In this document: positions 1 through 9,191 of the stretch, piece by piece | How the letters are laid out: each line of letters starts with the position of its first letter | Position numbering within the stretch: position 1 is the first letter of the stretch | Assembly (NCBI RefSeq): GCF_009925085.1 | Contig: NZ_JAABNR010000011.1 | Coordinates: 62,001 to 126,000, forward strand | DNA from: Stagnihabitans tardus | GTDB taxonomy: Bacteria > Pseudomonadota > Alphaproteobacteria > Rhodobacterales > Rhodobacteraceae | Direction of reading: 5' to 3' | Length of the DNA stretch: 64,000 bases | Translations under genes and position numbers: made by a program | The notes under the pieces: model-generated | What the model saw: the letters and a program-made list of their open reading frames with translations, nothing else | Databases searched by the model: none | Told to the model about the DNA's origin: nothing

Positions 1-640
1 CGCGGGCCAGGAAATGCCCGGTCAGGTCCAGGGCGGCATCGGGATCGGAGGCTCCGTTGGCGCCGGGCCGCAGCATGCGAGGCAGGGGCAGAAGGCGGGG
101 TGCCCAGTCGCCAGCGGCCTCCCGGCTCACCGCGCGCCCGGTCTTGGGCGAGACATAGGCCAGGTCTTGGTTGCTACCCGTCACCGCGCAGCTGCCCAGG
201 TCCAGCGCGTAGCCGATCTGGTCCAAGAGCGCGAGCTCCCAGTGGATGTAATGGGTCAGCCACTCCTCCCCCTCGGCCAATTGATCGAAAAGGCCAAGGG
301 AGAGGGCGTAAAGCGCCGGGTGCGGATCGCGCTCGGGTAGAGAAATGTGAAGCAAGGACACGGCGGAGTTGAGCGCGGCCAGCCGCCCCCGGTCCTCCAG
401 GATCACCGCACGGGAGCGTTTCGGCTCGACGGTAAAGCTGCCCATATGGTCCTCGAGCCGCGCCCGCCAGCGCAGCGCCAGCTGCGTCCCGGGGATCAGC
501 ACCCCCGCCATCCGACGCGAGGCCCCGCCACGCACGACGCCCATGTGGCGGCCATGCGAGGCCGTCAGGACCTCGACGATGGCCGAGCTTTCGCCATGGG
601 GGCGGGTCGTCAGAAGGATGCCGTCGTCTTGCCAGTCCAT
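1..640 (-). CDS. recO: DNA repair protein RecO, cut by the left edge of the window
   Basis: The first 213 codons read without a stop from an ATG whose complement is at 638-640; the C-terminus lies outside the window. The N-terminus '[20 protein letters not shown]' followed by '[20 protein letters not shown]' is the OB-fold start typical of RecO. Downstream come '[20 protein letters not shown]' and an Asp/Glu-rich helical region ending near the cysteine-containing part. RecO works with RecF and RecR to load RecA on gapped DNA in the cytoplasm. The family is identified from sequence feel rather than an alignment. The neighbouring VOC gene is on the same strand 40 bases upstream, so co-transcription is possible. 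Confidence 0.85.
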   Translation of the reverse strand, partial: MDWQDDGILLTTRPHGESSAIVEVLTASHGRHMGVVRGGASRRMAGVLIPGTQLALRWRARLEDHMGSFTVEPKRSRAVILEDRGRLAALNSAVSLLHISLPERDPHPALYALSLGLFDQLAEGEEWLTHYIHWELALLDQIGYALDLGSCAVTGSNQDLAYVSPKTGRAVSREAAGDWAPRLLPLPRMLRPGANGASDPDAALDLTGHFLAR

Positions 641-679
641 GGGCCCAGCATGCCCTGTCAGGGGCTGGGGGGGAAGGGC

Positions 680-1078
680 TCAGGCGGCGGCGGGGTCCAT
701 CCACATCGGGCCAAAACCGTTCCCATCGGGGTCCTCGAAGGCGCGGGAATACATGAAGCCCAGGTCCTCGGGGTCATGCAAGCTGCGCCCCCCGGCGGCG
801 ATGGCGGCCTCGGTCATTGCATCGACTTCGGCGCGGCTCTCGCAAGTGAGCGCAAAGAGGCAGGTCGCGCCCTCGGAGGGAAGGATCAGGGGCTTGGGGG
901 AATGTTCGCGGAACTGCTCATGCGTCGAGAGCATGAAATAGATCGCCTCAGAGAAGACGACGCAGGTCCAGGTCTCGCCCGAGAATTTCGGGTCGATGGC
1001 AAATCCCAAAGCCTGGTAGAAGGCCCGTGCCCGGGCCATGTCGGTCACGGGCAGGGTGATGAAGATCATCCGGGTCAT
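680..1078 (-). CDS. VOC superfamily (glyoxalase/bleomycin-resistance-like) protein
   Basis: A 132-residue protein starting 'MTRMIFITLPVTDMARARAF', the beta-alpha-beta opening of a vicinal-oxygen-chelate half. It ends in 'AFEDPDGNGFGPMWMDP', the usual terminal metal/ligand strand. The open frame extends 11 codons further upstream, but the ATG at 1078 has a GAGAGG ribosome site 9 bases upstream, so it is preferred. The substrate cannot be told. A TTGATGTCAA sequence lies about 20 bases upstream and resembles the palindrome in front of the DoxX gene at 24.5 kb, which suggests shared control by a MarR-like repressor (inference). Confidence 0.8.
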   Translation of the reverse strand: MTRMIFITLPVTDMARARAFYQALGFAIDPKFSGETWTCVVFSEAIYFMLSTHEQFREHSPKPLILPSEGATCLFALTCESRAEVDAMTEAAIAAGGRSLHDPEDLGFMYSRAFEDPDGNGFGPMWMDPAAA

Positions 1079-1096
1079 GGGTGGGGCCTCTCGCGG

Positions 1097-1116
1097 TTTA
1101 TTTGATGTCAAAGTAA
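1097..1116. promoter_or_regulatory. operator-like TTGATGTCAA site before the VOC gene
   Basis: The near-palindrome TTGATGTCAA (1102-1111) lies 24 bases upstream of the VOC start codon, where a repressor site would overlap the promoter. Over 20 bases it matches 15 positions of the stronger palindrome upstream of the DoxX gene (24482-24501). The regulator is not known; MarR-type proteins commonly bind AT-rich palindromes of this size. Confidence 0.35.
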
Positions 1117-1141
1117 GGCGCGAATGGGGGCGGGGTCAAGC

Positions 1142-1948
1142 TCAGAACGGGTGTTCCAGCACCGGCTCTTGGTCCGCCTCGGTCAGACGGCAGCCGGTCC
1201 AGCGGTCCCAGGGGACATAGGGCTCGTCGCGCAGGATCGGCATCAGCCAAAGCCAGATCGCAAGCCCGGCCGGAATGCCAAGGGCGACACCGTAAATCAA
1301 CAGGGAGGGCAGCCCGCCTCCGAAGGGCAAGATCGACAAAAGGAGCAGGCCCAGGACCGGGCTCATCCGGATCATCTCGCGCGCCACGAGGGCGAGGGGA
1401 CGGCCCGTCACCTTGAGACCGGTCAGCCACTTGCCCGGCGTTCGGCGCTTGGCGACGAGGCCGATCCAGCTGGCAGCCAGCATCACCACCAGGGCAAGGT
1501 GGTCGGCATAGACCAAAGGCCCTTCGACGGTGCCGAGCGACACCGTTCCGGATTCGCTGCTGCCATCCGCCTTGGTGAGGGAAAGGTCGGCAAACCCGCC
1601 GATCGGAACGCCGAAAATCCTGCTGATACAGATGTTTGCCTTCGTGACCGTGCCGTCCAGGGCCTGGCCGAGAAGAGCGCGTGTCTCTGGCACCGGGGCG
1701 CCGCAGGTCTTGGTCCCAAGGGACAGCATCGGGCGAAACTGCGACGTCTGAATGCTGAAGGAGAAGTTGATCTCGAACTCTTTGTGCGGAGAGGCCATAA
1801 GCTCGTCCTGCGTGTCCAGACCCGTCACGGCGACGATCAGGCCCAGAAGCAGCCAGGCGAAAACCTTGTCGATCATGTAGGCCAAGAGGCGCCGCAGGGG
1901 ATGGGGAAGGGCCGGGGTCTTGGGGCCCTCTGCCGCCGCCTCCGCCAT
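1142..1948 (-). CDS. RDD family membrane protein
   Basis: Translation from the ATG at 1948 (one base after the fabI stop) gives 268 residues. After a short polar N-terminus comes 'PLRRLLAYMIDKVFAWLLLG', the Arg-Asp pair of the first RDD helix. A roughly 110-residue periplasmic insert with two cysteines follows, then 'WIGLVAKRRTPGKWLTGLKV', the second RDD signature, and two further hydrophobic helices near residues 190-240. The function is unknown; RDD proteins have been linked to ion and osmotic stress transport. Its position at the end of fabA-fabB-fabI and the one-base spacing suggest co-transcription and translational coupling. Confidence 0.8.
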   Translation of the reverse strand: MAEAAAEGPKTPALPHPLRRLLAYMIDKVFAWLLLGLIVAVTGLDTQDELMASPHKEFEINFSFSIQTSQFRPMLSLGTKTCGAPVPETRALLGQALDGTVTKANICISRIFGVPIGGFADLSLTKADGSSESGTVSLGTVEGPLVYADHLALVVMLAASWIGLVAKRRTPGKWLTGLKVTGRPLALVAREMIRMSPVLGLLLLSILPFGGGLPSLLIYGVALGIPAGLAIWLWLMPILRDEPYVPWDRWTGCRLTEADQEPVLEHPF

Positions 1949-1949
1949 G

Positions 1950-2738
1950 TCAGATGTTCTCCGCCTGCGGCATGCCCAGGACGTGATAGCCGCAGTCGAC
2001 ATGGACCACTTCACCGCTGGTGCAGTTGCCGTAGTCGCTGCAGAGCCACACGGCGGTGCCGCCGATGGCCTCCAGCGTGGCGTTCTGGCGCATCGGCGCG
2101 TTGGCCTCGGTGTGGCGGAAGGTGGCGCGGGCGCCGCCGATGGCCGCTCCGGCCAGGGTCTTCATCGGACCCGGAGAGATCGCGTTGACCCGGACCTTCT
2201 GGGGCCCGAGGTCGTTCGCCAGGTAACGGGTGGCCGATTCCAGCGCGGCTTTCGCCACGCCCATGACGTTGTAATTGGGCGTCACGCGATTGGAACCCGC
2301 ATAGGTCAGGGTGATCAGCGACCCGCCGTCCGGCATCAGCTCGGCCGCGCGGCGCGAGACGTCGATGAAGGAAAAGCAGGAAATATGCAGGGAATTGAGG
2401 AAATTCCCCTTGGTCGTGTTGATGAAACGTCCGGTAAGTTCATTCTTGTCCGAAAAGGCGATGGCATGGACGAGGAAATCCATCCTCCCCCAGCGCTCTT
2501 GCAGCTTGGCGAAGCAGGCGGTCAGGCTCTCGTCATCGGTCACATCGACATCGACCAGGAAATCCGACCCGACCGAGGCCGCCAGCGGCTCGACCCGCTT
2601 GCCGAAGGCCTCGCCCTGGTAGGAAAAGGCCAGTTCCGCGCCCTCATCGGCCAGGGCCTTGGCGATGCCCCAGGCGATGGACCGCTCGTTGGCGACGCCC
2701 ATGACGAGCCCGCGCTTGCCCTTCATCAAATCAGCCAT
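1950..2738 (-). CDS. fabI: Enoyl-[acyl-carrier-protein] reductase (NADH)
   Basis: A 262-residue short-chain dehydrogenase-fold reductase for the last step of each fatty-acid elongation cycle. The cofactor loop reads 'GLVMGVANERSIAWGIAKAL', the FabI variant of the glycine-rich motif. The catalytic Tyr-x6-Lys appears as 'YNVMGVAK', followed by 'VRVNAISPGPMKTLA'. The length is normal. It is the third gene of fabA-fabB-fabI, 52 bases after fabB, and it is followed at once by the RDD gene. The two adjacent methionines at 1 and 5 leave a small start ambiguity. Confidence 0.95.
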   Translation of the reverse strand: MADLMKGKRGLVMGVANERSIAWGIAKALADEGAELAFSYQGEAFGKRVEPLAASVGSDFLVDVDVTDDESLTACFAKLQERWGRMDFLVHAIAFSDKNELTGRFINTTKGNFLNSLHISCFSFIDVSRRAAELMPDGGSLITLTYAGSNRVTPNYNVMGVAKAALESATRYLANDLGPQKVRVNAISPGPMKTLAGAAIGGARATFRHTEANAPMRQNATLEAIGGTAVWLCSDYGNCTSGEVVHVDCGYHVLGMPQAENI

Positions 2739-2790
2739 GTCTTCTCCTGACGAAATTCTTGCGAAAATGCGGGGCCCGAAGGCCCCGGGT

Positions 2791-4020
2791 TCAGCCGCGG
2801 TATTTGCTCATCACCAGGGTCGCATTGGTGCCGCCAAAGCCGAAGGAGTTCGACAGGACCCCATCCAGCTCGACATTCTCGCGCAGCGTGGTGACGATTT
2901 CCGAGGGGTCGATGGCGGGGTCCAGGGTCGTGATATTGGCCGAGGCGGCGATGAAGCTCTTGTTCATCATGATCAGCGAATAGATCGCCTCATGCACGCC
3001 GGTTGCGCCCAGGGAATGCCCGGTCAGCGATTTGGTCGAGGCGGTCGGCGGCGTATGGCCGCGACCAAAGACGCGGCGGATCGCCTCCATCTCGGTCACG
3101 TCGCCCGCGGGGGTCGAAGTGCCGTGCGAGTTGATGTAGTCGATCTTGCGGCCCTCGGGCAGGGTCGCCACGGCGAGCCGCATCGAGCGCTCGCCGCCCT
3201 CGCCCGACGGCGCCACCATGTCATGACCGTCCGAGGTCGCGCCATAGCCGGTGACTTCGCCATAGATCTTGGCGCCGCGCGCCAGGGCATGGGACAGTTC
3301 CTCCAGCACGACGACCCCGCCGCCGCCTGCGATCACAAACCCGTCGCGGGTCGCGTCATAAGTGCGGGACGCGGTCGAGGGCGCGTCGTTGTACTTGGAC
3401 GACATGGCGCCCATGGCGTCGAAGAGACAGGACAGGGTCCAGTCCAGCTCCTCGCCGCCGCCCGCAAAGACCACGTCCTGCTTGCCCATCTGGATGAGCT
3501 CCACCCCATTGCCGATGCAATGGGCCGAGGTCGAACAGGCCGAGGTGATCGAATAGTTCACGCCCTTGATCTTGAAGGGCGTCGCAAGGCAGGCGGAGTT
3601 GGTCGAAGACATGCAGCGGGTGACCATATAGGGCCCCATCTTCTTGGGCGCGCCCTTGTTGATCACCGCATCAAAGGCCTGGAAGAAGTTCGAGGTCGAA
3701 GGCCCGCCCGAGCCCATGATGAGCCCCGACCGCTCATTCGAGACATCGCCGGGTTCCAGCCCCGCATCCTCGATCGCCTGCTTCATCGCCAGGAAGTTAT
3801 AGGCCGCGCCCGGCCCCATGAAGCGCAGGTCGCGCTTGTCGATATGGTCTTCCAGCTTGATCTGGGGCTGGCCCTTGACCTGGCTGCGGAAGCCGTGCTC
3901 GGCGTAATCTTCTGCGAAGATGACGCCGGACTTGCCCGCGCGGAGCGATGCCTCGACCTCGTCCACCGAATTGCCGATGGGAGAGATGATGCCGAGCCCG
4001 GTGATGACGACGCGACGCAT
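2791..4020 (-). CDS. fabB: 3-oxoacyl-[acyl-carrier-protein] synthase I
   Basis: A 409-residue condensing enzyme starting '[20 protein letters not shown]'. The nucleophile elbow is '[14 protein letters not shown]' and the two catalytic histidines sit in '[11 protein letters not shown]' and '[16 protein letters not shown]', the Cys-His-His triad of FabB/FabF. Coupling to fabA, 13 bases upstream, marks it as FabB of the anaerobic unsaturated fatty-acid pathway, which elongates cis-3-decenoyl-ACP. The C-terminus '[16 protein letters not shown]' is typical. Confidence 0.95.
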   Translation of the reverse strand: MRRVVITGLGIISPIGNSVDEVEASLRAGKSGVIFAEDYAEHGFRSQVKGQPQIKLEDHIDKRDLRFMGPGAAYNFLAMKQAIEDAGLEPGDVSNERSGLIMGSGGPSTSNFFQAFDAVINKGAPKKMGPYMVTRCMSSTNSACLATPFKIKGVNYSITSACSTSAHCIGNGVELIQMGKQDVVFAGGGEELDWTLSCLFDAMGAMSSKYNDAPSTASRTYDATRDGFVIAGGGGVVVLEELSHALARGAKIYGEVTGYGATSDGHDMVAPSGEGGERSMRLAVATLPEGRKIDYINSHGTSTPAGDVTEMEAIRRVFGRGHTPPTASTKSLTGHSLGATGVHEAIYSLIMMNKSFIAASANITTLDPAIDPSEIVTTLRENVELDGVLSNSFGFGGTNATLVMSKYRG

Positions 4021-4033
4021 GGTGTATCCTTCC

Positions 4034-4543
4034 TTAGGACGCAGAGAGGGCGACTTTCATGTCGGTGACCTGGTAGATCACCTCGCCATCGGCTTCGACG
4101 ATGCCATTGGCCACGCCCATGGTCAGGCGGCGCGAGGTCATGGCCTTGGTGAAATTCACCCGGTAGGTCAGCATCTTGCGGTCAGGCCGCACCATGCCGG
4201 TCAGCTTGACCTCTCCCACCCCCAGCGCATAGCCGCGCCCCAGCCAGCCGCGCCAGCCGAGGTTGAAGCCGGTCAGTTGCCAGAGCCCATCGAGGCCAAG
4301 GCAGCCCGGCATGATCGGGTTGCCGGGGAAGTGGCAGTCGAAGAACCAGAGCTCGGGCGTGATGTCGAATTCCGCCACGACATGGCCCTTGCCGAACTCG
4401 CCGCCGTCTTCCGAAATCTCGGTGATGCGGTCCATCATCAGCATGGGCGGCGCGGGAAGCTGGGCATTGCCGGGGCCGAAAAGCTCGCCACGCGCGCAGG
4501 CCAGAAGCGCCTCTTTGTCGAAACTGGTCGGATAGACGCTCAT
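4034..4543 (-). CDS. fabA: 3-hydroxydecanoyl-ACP dehydratase/isomerase
   Basis: A 169-residue hot-dog enzyme. The active-site His71 and Asp85 lie in '[12 protein letters not shown]' and 'CLGLDGLWQ', exactly as in FabA. It makes trans-2-decenoyl-ACP and isomerises it to the cis-3 isomer, the branch point to unsaturated fatty acids. It is the first gene of fabA-fabB-fabI and runs divergently from nhaA-irr with 121 bases between. That gap must hold both promoters. Confidence 0.95.
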   Translation of the reverse strand: MSVYPTSFDKEALLACARGELFGPGNAQLPAPPMLMMDRITEISEDGGEFGKGHVVAEFDITPELWFFDCHFPGNPIMPGCLGLDGLWQLTGFNLGWRGWLGRGYALGVGEVKLTGMVRPDRKMLTYRVNFTKAMTSRRLTMGVANGIVEADGEVIYQVTDMKVALSAS

Positions 4544-4664
4544 CAGGACCCCCCTTCAAGGTTTCAACCCGTGTAACAGAGCGTGAAGCGCCTGCGCAAG
4601 GGTGGCGGCGGTTGCCTTGGGCGCGGGGGTGTCTATATCGGAGGCAACCATTGCGAGGACAAAG

Positions 4665-5792
4665 ATGATCGACGAGGAAAGCAAGAACGGCGGCGAGGCC
4701 CTCGGCGGGATCGTGCTGATCGGGGCCACGCTTCTGGCGCTGGTCGTCGCGAACTCTCCCCTGGCCGCGCGTTATGACGCCGTGCTGCATGCCCATTTCG
4801 GGCTTTCCATCCTGCATTGGATCAATGACGGGCTGATGGCGATCTTCTTCCTTGCGGTCGGGATGGAGCTGAAGCACGAGATGGTCGCGGGCACGCTGCG
4901 CGACCTGCGTGCCGTGGCCCTGCCGGGGCTTGCCGCCCTGGGCGGGATGGTGGTTCCGGCGCTGATCTACCTTTCGATCTCGGATGCGACGCGGGGCTGG
5001 GCCATTCCGACGGCCACCGACATCGCCTTTGCGCTGGGGGTCCTGGCCTTGGCGGGCAAGGGCTTTCCGCCGGGCTTGCGGACCTTTCTCTTGACCTTGG
5101 CGATCCTCGACGACCTGGGCGCGATCCTGGTCATCGCCCTGTTTTACGGCAAGGATTTGCAGGTCCTGTGGCTGGCTTCGGCGCTTTTGCCCCTGGCGGG
5201 CATGGTCTGGTGGATGCGCAGGGGCTCCGACCTTGTCTGGCCGACACTGGCGATGGGCGCGGTCCTGTGGCTTTGCGTGCTGCAATCGGGGCTTCATGCG
5301 ACCCTGGCGGGGGTCATCACCGCCTTCTGCCTGCCCGCCGCGAGCCGCAGCGGGGGCCATCCCTTGCATGACCTGCAAACCCGGCTGGCGTCCTGGGTCA
5401 CCTTTGCCATCGTTCCGGTCTTTGCCTTTGCCAATGCGGGCCTGCCCCTGGGCGAGTTGTCGCTGGAGGGGCCGGGGGCGAGCCTGGCCCTGGCCGTGGG
5501 TGCGGGGCTTCTGGTCGGCAAGTTCGTGGGCGTCGTCGGCATGGCCTGGGTGGCGGGGCTTTTCGGCCTGAGGCGGCCCGAGGGCGTCACCTGGGGCCAT
5601 CTGGCGGCGGCGGGGCTCCTGGCGGGGATCGGCTTCACCATGTCGCTCTTCATCGGGGGCCTGGCTTTCGGCGAGGGAGACGAGATGAACGCCGTCCGCG
5701 CGGGCGTGCTGGGGGCCTCGGCGCTGGCTGCGGTGCTGGGGTTGACGCTGTTGCGCATCCTCTCTGGCGCGGCGCGCGGCAAGCCTGTATGA
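4665..5792 (+). CDS. nhaA: Na+/H+ antiporter NhaA
   Basis: A 375-residue inner-membrane antiporter with about twelve hydrophobic helices. The start ATG at 4665 is chosen because the preceding GCGAGGA is a usable ribosome site and 'MIDEESKNGGEALGGIVLIG' matches the family's short cytoplasmic N-terminus. The functional core is visible: 'IPTATDIAFALGVLAL' and 'LAILDDLGAILVIALFY' carry the Asp residues that bind Na+/H+. The final helix 'GIGFTMSLFIGGLAF' is also conserved. It lies between fabA and irr, a place where irr is often the direct divergent neighbour of fabA, and ends 7 bases before irr, so the pair is probably co-transcribed. Confidence 0.93.
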   Translation: MIDEESKNGGEALGGIVLIGATLLALVVANSPLAARYDAVLHAHFGLSILHWINDGLMAIFFLAVGMELKHEMVAGTLRDLRAVALPGLAALGGMVVPALIYLSISDATRGWAIPTATDIAFALGVLALAGKGFPPGLRTFLLTLAILDDLGAILVIALFYGKDLQVLWLASALLPLAGMVWWMRRGSDLVWPTLAMGAVLWLCVLQSGLHATLAGVITAFCLPAASRSGGHPLHDLQTRLASWVTFAIVPVFAFANAGLPLGELSLEGPGASLALAVGAGLLVGKFVGVVGMAWVAGLFGLRRPEGVTWGHLAAAGLLAGIGFTMSLFIGGLAFGEGDEMNAVRAGVLGASALAAVLGLTLLRILSGAARGKPV

Positions 5793-5799
5793 TGGGCTG

Positions 5800-6219
5800 A
5801 TGGAGATGACGGCAGATCAGCGGGCAAGTGACTGGCTGGCGAAGGGCGACCTTCGACCGACGCGGCAGCGCATTGCCCTGGCGCGGCTTCTGGTGGGTGA
5901 TGGGCAAGACCGCCATGTCACCGCCGAAAGCCTCTTTGCCCTGACCGGGGGGGAGGGAGAGAAGGTCTCGCTCGCCACCGTCTACAACACGCTGCGCGCC
6001 TTTTGTGACGCGGGTTTGATGAACGAGATCGTGGTCGATGGCAGCCGCAGCTATTTCGACACAAGGATCGACGACCACCCGCATTTCTACTGGGAGGATC
6101 GGGGCGCCCTGACCGATGCCCCGGCCGATCAGATCGAGATCGCGCGCCTGCCTTTGGCCCCCGATGGGACCGAGATCAGCCGCGTCGATGTGGTGATCCG
6201 GCTGCGCAAGACGCGGTAA
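5800..6219 (+). CDS. irr: Fur-family iron-response regulator Irr
   Basis: A 139-residue Fur-superfamily regulator. The winged-helix part contains 'LRPTRQRIALARLL' and 'VSLATVYNTLRAF', the DNA-recognition helix. The dimerisation part has 'DDHPHFYWED', the His-rich segment of Irr that takes the place of the Fur metal site. The N-terminal Cys-Pro heme motif of rhizobial Irr is absent, as in other Rhodobacterales copies. Irr controls heme and iron genes at ICE boxes. A second ATG at 5806 could be the start. A 20-base hairpin (6224-6243) follows the stop. Confidence 0.85.
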   Translation: MEMTADQRASDWLAKGDLRPTRQRIALARLLVGDGQDRHVTAESLFALTGGEGEKVSLATVYNTLRAFCDAGLMNEIVVDGSRSYFDTRIDDHPHFYWEDRGALTDAPADQIEIARLPLAPDGTEISRVDVVIRLRKTR

Positions 6220-6223
6220 GGGC

Positions 6224-6243
6224 GGTGCGTGAGATCACGCACC
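6224..6243. terminator. Hairpin GGTGCGTGA-GA-TCACGCACC between convergent genes
   Basis: A perfect 9-base-pair stem with a 2-base centre starts 5 bases after the irr stop and lies 12 bases from the stop of the convergent gene at 6256. It belongs to a repeat family found also at 19333, 19557, 19589, 24531, 62394, 62475 and 62536. The position suggests a shared bidirectional RNA 3' end, although no T tract follows. Confidence 0.5.
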
Positions 6244-6255
6244 CTGCCCCGCCCC

Positions 6256-7122
6256 TTAAAACCACTGCCCGGGCTCCATCAGCCCCAGGTCCATCAGCTG
6301 CTGGCTGCCCCATTGGAAGGCCACCGAATTGTGCCAGCGGAATGTCGGGATGTCGAACTTCGACCCCGCATTGGTTTTCAAAGCCTTGGCCGTGCGGAAC
6401 GAGGCCACGGCGGTGGTGATGTTGTGGTGCCAGGGACAGGCGTAGGTGTTGTATTCCTCGTCCGAGAAGGTGAAGTCGGGCCGCAGCACCAGCCCCGGCT
6501 TGCCGCGGAAGAGGGCGATGCGGTCGATCTTGCGCCGCGCGGGCGGGACATGTTCCTCGAACCGCCAGCGCAGGCCCCCGAAGAAATCGAGCTGCCTTTC
6601 CTTGGGGTGGTTGTGGTTGGCCGGGTCAGGCCGACCCAGGGCGTAATAGCCTGACCGATCCAGGTGCGCCGTCTCGATCGAAACCGCATTGGGATGGGCG
6701 CCCAGGTCCTCGGCATAAAGGTCGATGACATAAGAGAGCATGGCATCGCGCCGCTCTTCGGTGTGAAAGGCCAGCATTTCCCGGATGTTGCGCGTCTCGC
6801 AAAACGGGTGGAACAGGTATTCCGCGTTGAAGCCGTAGTAGAACCAGATCCCCGGCGCCGCCGCCTGGATGCGGTTGATCGCCTCGACCGCCGCCCCCTC
6901 GGCCAGGGGGTCATAGTCGATGCGGTCGACCTGGGGCGGCAATTCGTCCAGCGCCAAGCCGGGGTCGGCCAAGAGCAGCACGCGCAGGAAGCCGATCTTC
7001 AGGTTATGCGCGATCGAGGAGCTGACTTCGACCCCATCCTCGGCGATCAGGATGGCCAGGGGCCCCTTGGCCAGGGCCGCCTTGTCGCCCCCCAGGAATT
7101 GATCCAGCGATGCATAGCGCAT
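6256..7122 (-). CDS. Conserved protein of unknown function
   Basis: Reading from the ATG at 7122, which has a GGAGG ribosome site, gives 288 residues starting '[20 protein letters not shown]'. There is no signal peptide or membrane span. The middle is rich in aromatic residues and histidines ('[20 protein letters not shown]', '[17 protein letters not shown]', '[20 protein letters not shown]'), giving it the look of a sugar- or nucleotide-binding enzyme. It resembles the C-terminal parts of some rhodobacterial glycosyltransferase-like proteins in my memory, but I cannot name the family. It is divergent from aroA, with 141 bases between. Confidence 0.75.
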   Translation of the reverse strand: MRYASLDQFLGGDKAALAKGPLAILIAEDGVEVSSSIAHNLKIGFLRVLLLADPGLALDELPPQVDRIDYDPLAEGAAVEAINRIQAAAPGIWFYYGFNAEYLFHPFCETRNIREMLAFHTEERRDAMLSYVIDLYAEDLGAHPNAVSIETAHLDRSGYYALGRPDPANHNHPKERQLDFFGGLRWRFEEHVPPARRKIDRIALFRGKPGLVLRPDFTFSDEEYNTYACPWHHNITTAVASFRTAKALKTNAGSKFDIPTFRWHNSVAFQWGSQQLMDLGLMEPGQWF

Positions 7123-7263
7123 GGCGCCCCCCTCCGTCCCCTTCTGCCGGGGCTTGCTTGCCAAAGCGTTAACCCAAGCGTGGCGCTGGGCCAAGAGCCA
7201 TGGGAGGTGGACCGTGCCGCAAGCTTGCGCTATCAGGCTTGCCAAAGCGAAAAGGAGCCGCAG

Positions 7264-8607
7264 ATGTCGCATGGAGCCGCCACCCCGATGACCTCCCGCA
7301 AGGCCGGCCCGCTGAAGGGCACGGCCTCGGTCCCGGGCGACAAGTCGATCAGCCACCGGTCCTTGATCTTCGGCGCCATGTCGATCGGCACGACCAAGGT
7401 GACGGGGCTGCTGGAGGGCCAGGACGTGCTGGACACGGCCAAGGCCATGCGGGCCTTTGGCGCCACGGTGACGCAGCACGGGCCGGGCGATTGGTCGGTG
7501 GAGGGCGTGGGCGTCGGCAACTTTGTCGAGCCCGCCGATGTCATCGACTGCGGCAATTCGGGCACCGGGGTGCGGCTGATCATGGGGACCATGGCGACCT
7601 CTCCGATCACGGCGACCTTCACGGGGGATGCCTCGCTCCGCAAGCGGCCGATGGGTCGGGTGACGGAACCCTTGGCGGAGTTCGGGACCATGGCCTATGG
7701 CCGCAAGGGGGGCCGTCTGCCGATGACGGTGGTGGGGGCCTCGGATGCGAAGGGGATCCGCCACACGCTGAAGGTCGCCTCGGCCCAGGTGAAATCGGCC
7801 ATCCTTCTGGCGGGTCTGAATGCCAGCGGCGAGACCGTGGTGATCGAAAAGGAACCGACCCGCGACCATTCCGAGCGGATGCTCGTGGGTTTCGGCGCCA
7901 ACCTGACGGTGGACAAGACCAAGGAGGGCCATGTGATCACGTTGCAAGGGCGGCCGTCCTTGCGCGCCCAGACCGTGGCCGTGCCGCGTGACCCGTCGTC
8001 GGCCGCCTTCCCGGTCTGCGCGGCGCTGATCGTCGAGGGCTCGGACATCTTCGTCCCCGGCGTCTCCCAGAACCTGACTCGCAACGGGCTTTACATCACG
8101 CTCGTCGAGATGGGCGCCGAGATCGAGTTCCAGAACCCCCGCGAAGAAGGCGGCGAGCCGGTCGCCGATCTGCGGGTGAAGTTCTCGGGCAATATGAAGG
8201 GCATCGAGGTCCCGCCCGAACGCGCGCCCTCGATGATCGACGAATACCCGATCCTGTCGGTCGTGGCCTCTTTCGCCACCGGAAAGACCGTGATGCGGGG
8301 CGTCAAGGAACTGCGCGTCAAGGAAAGCGACCGCATCGACGCCATGGCGCGGGGGCTCGAGGCCTGCGGCGTCACGATCGAAGAGGATGAGGATACGCTG
8401 ATCGTCCATGGCATGGGCCCGGGCGGCATGCCGGGCGGGGCCACCGCCAAGACCCATATCGACCACCGGATCGCCATGTCCTTCCTCGTGGCCGGCATGG
8501 CCTCGCAGCAGCCCATTTCGGTGGACGACGCCTCGCCCATCGCGACCTCTTTCCCGATCTTCGAGAGCCTGATGACCGGGCTTGGCGCCACCCTGACGCA
8601 AGGATGA
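7264..8607 (+). CDS. aroA: 3-phosphoshikimate 1-carboxyvinyltransferase (EPSP synthase)
   Basis: A 447-residue enzyme that joins shikimate-3-phosphate and phosphoenolpyruvate in aromatic amino-acid synthesis. '[15 protein letters not shown]', '[16 protein letters not shown]', '[14 protein letters not shown]' and '[14 protein letters not shown]' are the active-site segments. Overall it is closer to the class II (CP4-like) pattern, but the phosphate-binding loop reads '[13 protein letters not shown]', with Gly where CP4 has Ala. The open frame extends far upstream; the ATG at 7264 is preferred because it begins the conserved N-terminus. The stop overlaps the cmk start by 4 bases, so the two genes are coupled. 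Confidence 0.95.
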   Translation: MSHGAATPMTSRKAGPLKGTASVPGDKSISHRSLIFGAMSIGTTKVTGLLEGQDVLDTAKAMRAFGATVTQHGPGDWSVEGVGVGNFVEPADVIDCGNSGTGVRLIMGTMATSPITATFTGDASLRKRPMGRVTEPLAEFGTMAYGRKGGRLPMTVVGASDAKGIRHTLKVASAQVKSAILLAGLNASGETVVIEKEPTRDHSERMLVGFGANLTVDKTKEGHVITLQGRPSLRAQTVAVPRDPSSAAFPVCAALIVEGSDIFVPGVSQNLTRNGLYITLVEMGAEIEFQNPREEGGEPVADLRVKFSGNMKGIEVPPERAPSMIDEYPILSVVASFATGKTVMRGVKELRVKESDRIDAMARGLEACGVTIEEDEDTLIVHGMGPGGMPGGATAKTHIDHRIAMSFLVAGMASQQPISVDDASPIATSFPIFESLMTGLGATLTQG

Positions 8608-9191
8608 GCTTTACCGTCGCCATCGACGGCCCGGCTGCGGCGGGCAAGGGCACGATCAGCCGCGCGGTGGCGGCGGAGTTCGGCTTTGCGCATCTGGACA
8701 CCGGGCTCCTCTACCGCGCCGTGGGGGCCAAGGGCGGGGATCCGGTGCAAGCCGCCCTGACCCTGACGCCCCAGGATCTGGCGCGTGACGACCTGCGCAG
8801 CATGGCGGCGGGGCAGGCGGCGAGCCGTGTCGCCGTGATCCCAGAGGTCCGCGCCGCGCTGACCGCCTTCCAGCGCCGCTTTGCCGCGCAGGAGCCCGGC
8901 GCCGTGCTGGATGGCCGCGACATCGGAACGGTGATCTGCCCCGGGGCGGAGGTAAAGCTTTACGTCACCGCCAGCGCAGAGGTCCGCGCCCATCGCCGCT
9001 GGCTGGAGCTGGGCGGCGACGCGGCCCGCGTCCTGGCCGAGGTGCGCGAGCGCGACGACCGCGACATGAACCGCGCCGAGGCCCCTTTGCGGCCCGCCGA
9101 GGATGCCGTGGTCATCGACACCTCAGAGCTGGACATCGACCAGGCCGTGGCCCTGGCCTTCGAGGTCATCCGTCAGCGCCTCTCGAACTGA
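8604..9191 (+). CDS. cmk: Cytidylate kinase
   Basis: A 195-residue nucleoside monophosphate kinase that turns CMP/dCMP into the diphosphates. The P-loop is '[12 protein letters not shown]', the CMP-binding region '[12 protein letters not shown]', and '[20 protein letters not shown]' and '[13 protein letters not shown]' form the lid. It is slightly shorter than the E. coli enzyme. It starts inside the aroA stop. Its 3' end overlaps the convergent glycosyltransferase gene by 19 bases. In many relatives rpsA follows directly; here rpsA is 15.6 kb away. Confidence 0.93.
   Translation: MSFTVAIDGPAAAGKGTISRAVAAEFGFAHLDTGLLYRAVGAKGGDPVQAALTLTPQDLARDDLRSMAAGQAASRVAVIPEVRAALTAFQRRFAAQEPGAVLDGRDIGTVICPGAEVKLYVTASAEVRAHRRWLELGGDAARVLAEVRERDDRDMNRAEAPLRPAEDAVVIDTSELDIDQAVALAFEVIRQRLSN

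Noticed and set aside
6256-8601. 781-codon minus-strand frame joining the unknown 6256 gene with the antisense of aroA
   Set aside because: Only the last 288 codons (from 7122) have a ribosome site and conserved-looking sequence; the rest mirrors aroA.
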